Origin: VRUE01 sp040901495
GTDB taxonomy: Bacteria; Actinomycetota; Thermoleophilia; Solirubrobacterales; 70-9
Assembly: GCA_040901495.1 (NCBI GenBank)
Contig: JBBDYO010000030.1
Span: 1-33,883, forward strand
Length of the DNA stretch: 33,883 nt
Direction of reading: 5' to 3'
This document shows, one piece after another, positions 30,706 through 33,883 of the stretch. Position numbers and translations under genes: made by a program. The notes beneath the pieces are model-generated. The model did no database searches and was not told where the DNA came from. It worked only from the letters and a program-made list of their open reading frames with translations. Position 1 is the stretch's first letter. Each line of letters opens with the position of its first letter.

Positions 30706-31731
30706 TCAAGCGCTGGCGGAAACCGGCTGCAGGACCTTGCCCGCCAGCTCCACGCAGCGGTTCGAGTAGCCCCACTCGTTGTCGTACCAGGTGACGGCCT
30801 TGATCATGCTGCCGTCCCCGATCGCCATCGTCTGGCCGGCGTCGAAGATCGAAGAGTGCGGGTCGCCGATGATGTCGGTGGAGACGATCGGGTCCTCGGT
30901 GTAGGCGAGGATCCCCTGCAGCGGGCCCTCGGCCGCGGCCTTGACCGCCGCGTTGACCTCATCGGGATTGGTCGGCTTGGAGACCGTGCAGACGAGGTCG
31001 ACCACGGAGCCGGTCGCCACCGGCGCCCGCATCGCGAAGCCGTTCAGCTTCCCGTTCAGCTCCGGCAGAACCAGGCCGACGGCCTTCGCGGCGCCGGTCG
31101 TGGTCGGGATCAGGTTGAGGGCCGCCGCACGCGCCCGGCGGAGGTCGCTGTGGGGCATGTCCTGGAGGCGCTGGTCGGCGGTGTAGGCGTGGATCGTGGT
31201 CATCAGCCCCTGCTCGATCCCGAACTCCTCGTGGATCACCTTGGCCAGCGGCGCCAAGCAGTTGGTCGTGCAGGAGGCGTTGGAGATGATGTGGTGGCTC
31301 TCCGGGTCATAGGCGGTGTCGAAGTTGACGCCGAGCGCCACCGTCACATCGGGCTCCTTGGCAGGGGCGGAGATGATCACCTTCTTGGCGCCGGCCTCGA
31401 GGTGCTTGGCGGCATCGTCGCGAGCGGTGAAGAAGCCGGTCGACTCGATCACCACGTCGACCCCGAGGTCGCCCCAGGGCAGCGCCGCCGGGTCGCGCTC
31501 GGAAAGGACCTTGATCTCGGTGCCGTCGACGGCGATCACACCCTCCCGCGCCTCGACCTCGCCGGGGAAGCGCCCGAGAATCGAGTCGTACTTGAGGAGG
31601 TGGGCAAGCGTGCCCGGGTCGGTGAGGTCGTTGACGGCGACGAACTCGATATCGGCTCCCGCCGCCTGCGCGGCGCGGAAGACATTGCGCCCGATGCGGC
31701 CGAAGCCGTTGATGCCGACCTTCACAGCCAT
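30706..31731 (-). CDS. gap: Glyceraldehyde-3-phosphate dehydrogenase, type I
   Basis: A 341-residue enzyme. N-G-F-G-R-I-G-R (8-15) is the NAD-binding glycine motif, N-D (34-35) suggests NAD over NADP preference, and S-N-A-S-C-T-T-N-C has the catalytic Cys154. W-Y-D-N-E-W-G-Y-S closes the C-terminal domain. A clear AGGAGG Shine-Dalgarno lies about 10 bases before the ATG. First gene of gap-pgk-tpiA-gpmI-tgt, so the operon promoter is expected at 31732-31812; I could not pick a convincing -35/-10 pair there. Confidence 0.97.
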   Translation of the reverse strand: MAVKVGINGFGRIGRNVFRAAQAAGADIEFVAVNDLTDPGTLAHLLKYDSILGRFPGEVEAREGVIAVDGTEIKVLSERDPAALPWGDLGVDVVIESTGFFTARDDAAKHLEAGAKKVIISAPAKEPDVTVALGVNFDTAYDPESHHIISNASCTTNCLAPLAKVIHEEFGIEQGLMTTIHAYTADQRLQDMPHSDLRRARAAALNLIPTTTGAAKAVGLVLPELNGKLNGFAMRAPVATGSVVDLVCTVSKPTNPDEVNAAVKAAAEGPLQGILAYTEDPIVSTDIIGDPHSSIFDAGQTMAIGDGSMIKAVTWYDNEWGYSNRCVELAGKVLQPVSASA

Positions 31732-31812
31732 GAACTCGATCCCTCCTGAGGTTGTGGTGTCTCGATGCTAGATGGTTGATTCCACTGCCGCGGCTAACCG
31801 TTGGGGTGCCAC

Positions 31813-32175
31813 TTAGTCATTCCCGATCGTCACCTCGAGCTCATACCCGTCCGGGTCCTTGAGGAACGCCGAGTAGGAGCCGGAGCCGTTGGAGCGGCGC
31901 TCGCCGGGCTCGCTGACGCTCGTCCCGCCCGCTTTCACCCCCGCCTCCCAGGCAGCCTTGACGGCAACAATCCCCGCCCCAGAGAAGCTGAGTAGGCCAA
32001 AGCCCGGCTTGGGCGGATGGTGGGCGGCGATGAAGAACACCGGCTTGGCGATCCCCCAGCCGACGGTTCCGTCTTTCTCGAAATGGCGCCGCCAACCAAG
32101 GGGCGAGAGCAGGGCGTCGTAGAAGGACGCGCTCCGCTCGAGGTCTTCGACCTCTAAGAGGACATGGTGCAACAT
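31813..32175 (-). CDS. VOC family (glyoxalase/bleomycin-resistance fold) protein
   Basis: A 120-residue vicinal-oxygen-chelate protein. M-L-H-H-V-L-L-E-V-E-D-L-E-R-S-A-S-F-Y-D-A-L-L begins the first beta-alpha-beta-beta-beta module. The C-terminal module ends F-L-K-D-P-D-G-Y-E-L-E-V. His3 or His4 and the late Glu are the usual metal ligands. Likely a small metal-dependent lyase, dioxygenase or resistance-type protein; substrate unknown. Lies 30 bases after the ABC permease gene on the same strand and could be co-transcribed. Confidence 0.88.
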   Translation of the reverse strand: MLHHVLLEVEDLERSASFYDALLSPLGWRRHFEKDGTVGWGIAKPVFFIAAHHPPKPGFGLLSFSGAGIVAVKAAWEAGVKAGGTSVSEPGERRSNGSGSYSAFLKDPDGYELEVTIGND

Positions 32176-32205
32176 CGGGAAGGGGAGGCTATACGGGCGG
32201 CTCGC

Positions 32206-32961
32206 CTAACCGCTGCGCGGGGTCCAGCGGAAGTAGCGGATGGCGATCAAAAGACCGGCGACACCCCAGGCGGCGACGACCGCCAAGTCGCCCCAGGCGA
32301 TGGCCGGACCGCTGACGTAGGCATCGAAGAACGCCTCGAAGAAATGCCGGATCGGAAAGTGGTTGGCAAAGTCGATGACGCCGTCGGGGAGCTCGCTGTC
32401 GGGGATGAAGATGCCGGAGAGGAAGTACAGCGGCAACAGCACGGCGTTGACGATCGCCGCCGCCGCGTCCTGCGACGGAATCGCAATCGTCAGGGCGACC
32501 CCCATGCAGCAGAACGACGCCGCGCCGATCGCCAACACCACGAGGAGCTCCGGCGCCCGGTCCCAGGGAATCGGCACGTCGTACAGGACCCTGCCTATCG
32601 CCGCCACCAGGACCAGCATGATCACCGCAACGACGACCGAGTTGCCGATCCGACCGGCGATGAAGACCCAGGCCGGCATCGGCGTGCCCCGGCCTCGCTT
32701 GAGGCGCCCGTCCTCGCGGGCGATCACCAGCGACATCGCCAGCGTCTGCATCGTCGCCGAGATCACCGAGAGGGTGATGATCGCCGGCACGTAATAGCCG
32801 GTTGTCTCGATGCCTCCGTCGACGTCGATCGTCTGGTCCCCGAACACCGTCGCGAAGATCAGCAGCAGGACGACCGGAAAGGCAACGGTGAAGAAGACCG
32901 CGGCGGGGTTCCGCCAGAAGGCCTTCTGGTCATAGCGGAGCTGGTGCAGGACAAGGCTCAT
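32206..32961 (-). CDS. ABC-2 type transporter permease
   Basis: A 251-residue membrane protein with about six helices: an N-terminal Q-K-A-F-W-R-N-P-A-A-V-F-F-T-V-A-F-P-V segment typical of ABC-2 permeases, a long extracytoplasmic loop near 35-50, and later helices near 55-75, 103-125, 133-158, 165-185 and 225-243. The pair with the ATPase encoded just upstream forms an exporter of the drug/lipid (DrrAB-like) type. Its ATG overlaps the ATPase stop by four bases. Substrate unknown. Confidence 0.9.
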   Translation of the reverse strand: MSLVLHQLRYDQKAFWRNPAAVFFTVAFPVVLLLIFATVFGDQTIDVDGGIETTGYYVPAIITLSVISATMQTLAMSLVIAREDGRLKRGRGTPMPAWVFIAGRIGNSVVVAVIMLVLVAAIGRVLYDVPIPWDRAPELLVVLAIGAASFCCMGVALTIAIPSQDAAAAIVNAVLLPLYFLSGIFIPDSELPDGVIDFANHFPIRHFFEAFFDAYVSGPAIAWGDLAVVAAWGVAGLLIAIRYFRWTPRSG

Positions 32962-33809
32962 GCCTGGTCCGTCAGCTCCAGGTAGACGTCCTCGAGGCTG
33001 GGGCGCGTGACCTCAAGCCCCTCGAGCTCGCGCCCCTCGGCGAGCGCCCGCTCGGTCAGCTCGTTCAGGGTCTGCACAGGGGTCGTCGTTTCCAGCTGCA
33101 TCTCCCGGCCCGCGTCGCGGTAGGTGATGCGGACCGGCCGGCTCTCGCGATCGCCGAGGTCCTCCGGGGTGCCGCGGGCGACCACCTCGCCGCTGGCGAT
33201 GATCGCCACCCGGTCGGCGAGTCGCTGCGCCTCGTCCATGTAGTGGGTGGTGAGGAAGACGGTCTTGCCGAGGTCACGCAGGCCGGCGATCGTCTCCCAG
33301 GTCTGGCGGCGCGCCAAGGGGTCGAAGCCGGTGGTCGGCTCGTCGAGGAACAGCAGCTCGGGATTGCCGATCAGCGCCATGCCGACGTCGAGACGGCGCT
33401 GCTGGCCGCCGGAGAGCGCGCCGGTGCGCGCGTCCGCCTTGTCCTCCAGCCCGACCAGCTCGATCGTCTCCTCGATCGACCTCGGGTCGCTGTAGTAGCC
33501 GGCGTAGAGGCCCAAAGACTCTCGCACCGTCAGGTACGGGTCGAGCCGGCAGCTCTGCAGGACGATCCCAATCCGCTCGCGCCAGGAGCGCCCGGCCCGC
33601 TCGGGGTCCTCGCCCAGCACGGTGACCTCGCCGTCGTCGCGCTTGCGGTAGCCCTCGAGGACCTCGACCGTCGTCGTCTTGCCGGCGCCGTTGGGGCCGA
33701 GGAAGGCGAAGATCTCACCGGCCTGGACCTCGAGGTCGATGCCGCGAACCGCTTCGACGTCGCCGTAGCGCTTCCGCAGGCCTTTGATGGAGATAACCGG
33801 GTCGGTCAA
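32958..33809 (-). CDS. ABC transporter ATP-binding protein (ABC-2/DrrA-type)
   Basis: A 283-residue ATPase. Walker A is G-P-N-G-A-G-K-T-T (38-46), followed by a Q-loop, the signature L-S-G-G-Q-Q-R-R, Walker B L-L-F-L-D-E-P-T-T-G-F-D-P and H-loop T-T-H-Y-M-D-E-A. The C-terminal ~60 residues form the accessory domain seen in DrrA-like exporters. First gene of an exporter operon with the permease. Beyond its start (33810-33883) no further gene is visible; promoter signals are not clear. Confidence 0.94.
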   Translation of the reverse strand: MTDPVISIKGLRKRYGDVEAVRGIDLEVQAGEIFAFLGPNGAGKTTTVEVLEGYRKRDDGEVTVLGEDPERAGRSWRERIGIVLQSCRLDPYLTVRESLGLYAGYYSDPRSIEETIELVGLEDKADARTGALSGGQQRRLDVGMALIGNPELLFLDEPTTGFDPLARRQTWETIAGLRDLGKTVFLTTHYMDEAQRLADRVAIIASGEVVARGTPEDLGDRESRPVRITYRDAGREMQLETTTPVQTLNELTERALAEGRELEGLEVTRPSLEDVYLELTDQA

Positions 33810-33883
33810 GAAGCGGCGATTCTAAGGACGGCTGGACATGCCGGTCGGTGGAGCCTCAACCGAGCCTCCCCCGTTTGCGAGGG

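Overview
The window looks like a chromosomal segment of a high-GC Gram-positive bacterium. The best guess is an actinobacterium of the class Thermoleophilia (Solirubrobacterales-like). The evidence is uniformly high GC, many GTG/TTG starts, stop/start overlaps of 4 to 11 bases, an alkB-rubredoxin-TetR alkane cluster, a PknB-like kinase, system I cytochrome c maturation, and large secreted proteins with lysine-rich tails that I associate with that group. This placement is inference from gene content. The sequence is a draft: ten Ns at 15509-15518 interrupt a glycosyltransferase gene.

Layout. 1-4.4 kb: a small coiled-coil exported protein, a secreted 805-residue protein built of 14 cysteine-paired repeats, a haloalkane-dehalogenase/MEST-like hydrolase, a perfect terminator hairpin and a DUF378 membrane protein. 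4.5-8.3 kb: an alpha/beta hydrolase and three GNAT acetyltransferases in one tightly spaced plus-strand run, then a PdxH-like oxidase and a methyltransferase. 8.3-10.3 kb: alkane hydroxylation operon (alkB, rubredoxin, TetR regulator) with a perfect 10-bp inverted repeat upstream. 10.4-11.5 kb: an HhH plus RNase H-like nuclease and secG. 11.5-14.3 kb: ccmE-ccmF; the partner genes ccmG-ccmH lie at 20.0-21.0 kb, so the cytochrome c maturation genes are split by about 5.7 kb. 14.4-19.9 kb: a short-chain dehydrogenase, the broken glycosyltransferase, a 1021-residue secreted protein whose start region is duplicated in tandem, a divergent ArsR-like regulator and tRNA-Gly(CCC). 21-24 kb: argS, overlapping a CpsD/ParA-like protein with degenerate nucleotide-binding motifs, and a metallophosphoesterase. 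24.1-25.9 kb: a charged lipoprotein and a Ser/Thr kinase with a vestigial PASTA-like tail, followed by a perfect 26-bp inverted repeat. 26-31.7 kb: a minus-strand glycolytic operon gap-pgk-tpiA-gpmI with tgt as its last gene. 31.8-33.8 kb: a VOC protein and an ABC-2 exporter pair.

Functional themes. Alkane oxidation: AlkB needs electrons from the rubredoxin, and the adjacent TetR protein is the obvious regulator. Respiratory cytochrome assembly: CcmE carries heme, CcmF ligates it, CcmG and CcmH handle the apocytochrome thiols. Central glycolysis: four consecutive lower-pathway enzymes are translationally coupled. Cell-surface functions: two large secreted proteins, lipoproteins, a glycosyltransferase and a receptor-type kinase. 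I found no CRISPR array, phage, integrase or recognisable transposase. No single block is clearly a new multi-gene system. The most unusual items are the duplicated translation start, the Cys/Phe CcmE, the degenerate ATPase coupled to argS, the cysteine-paired repeat protein and several perfect inverted repeats.
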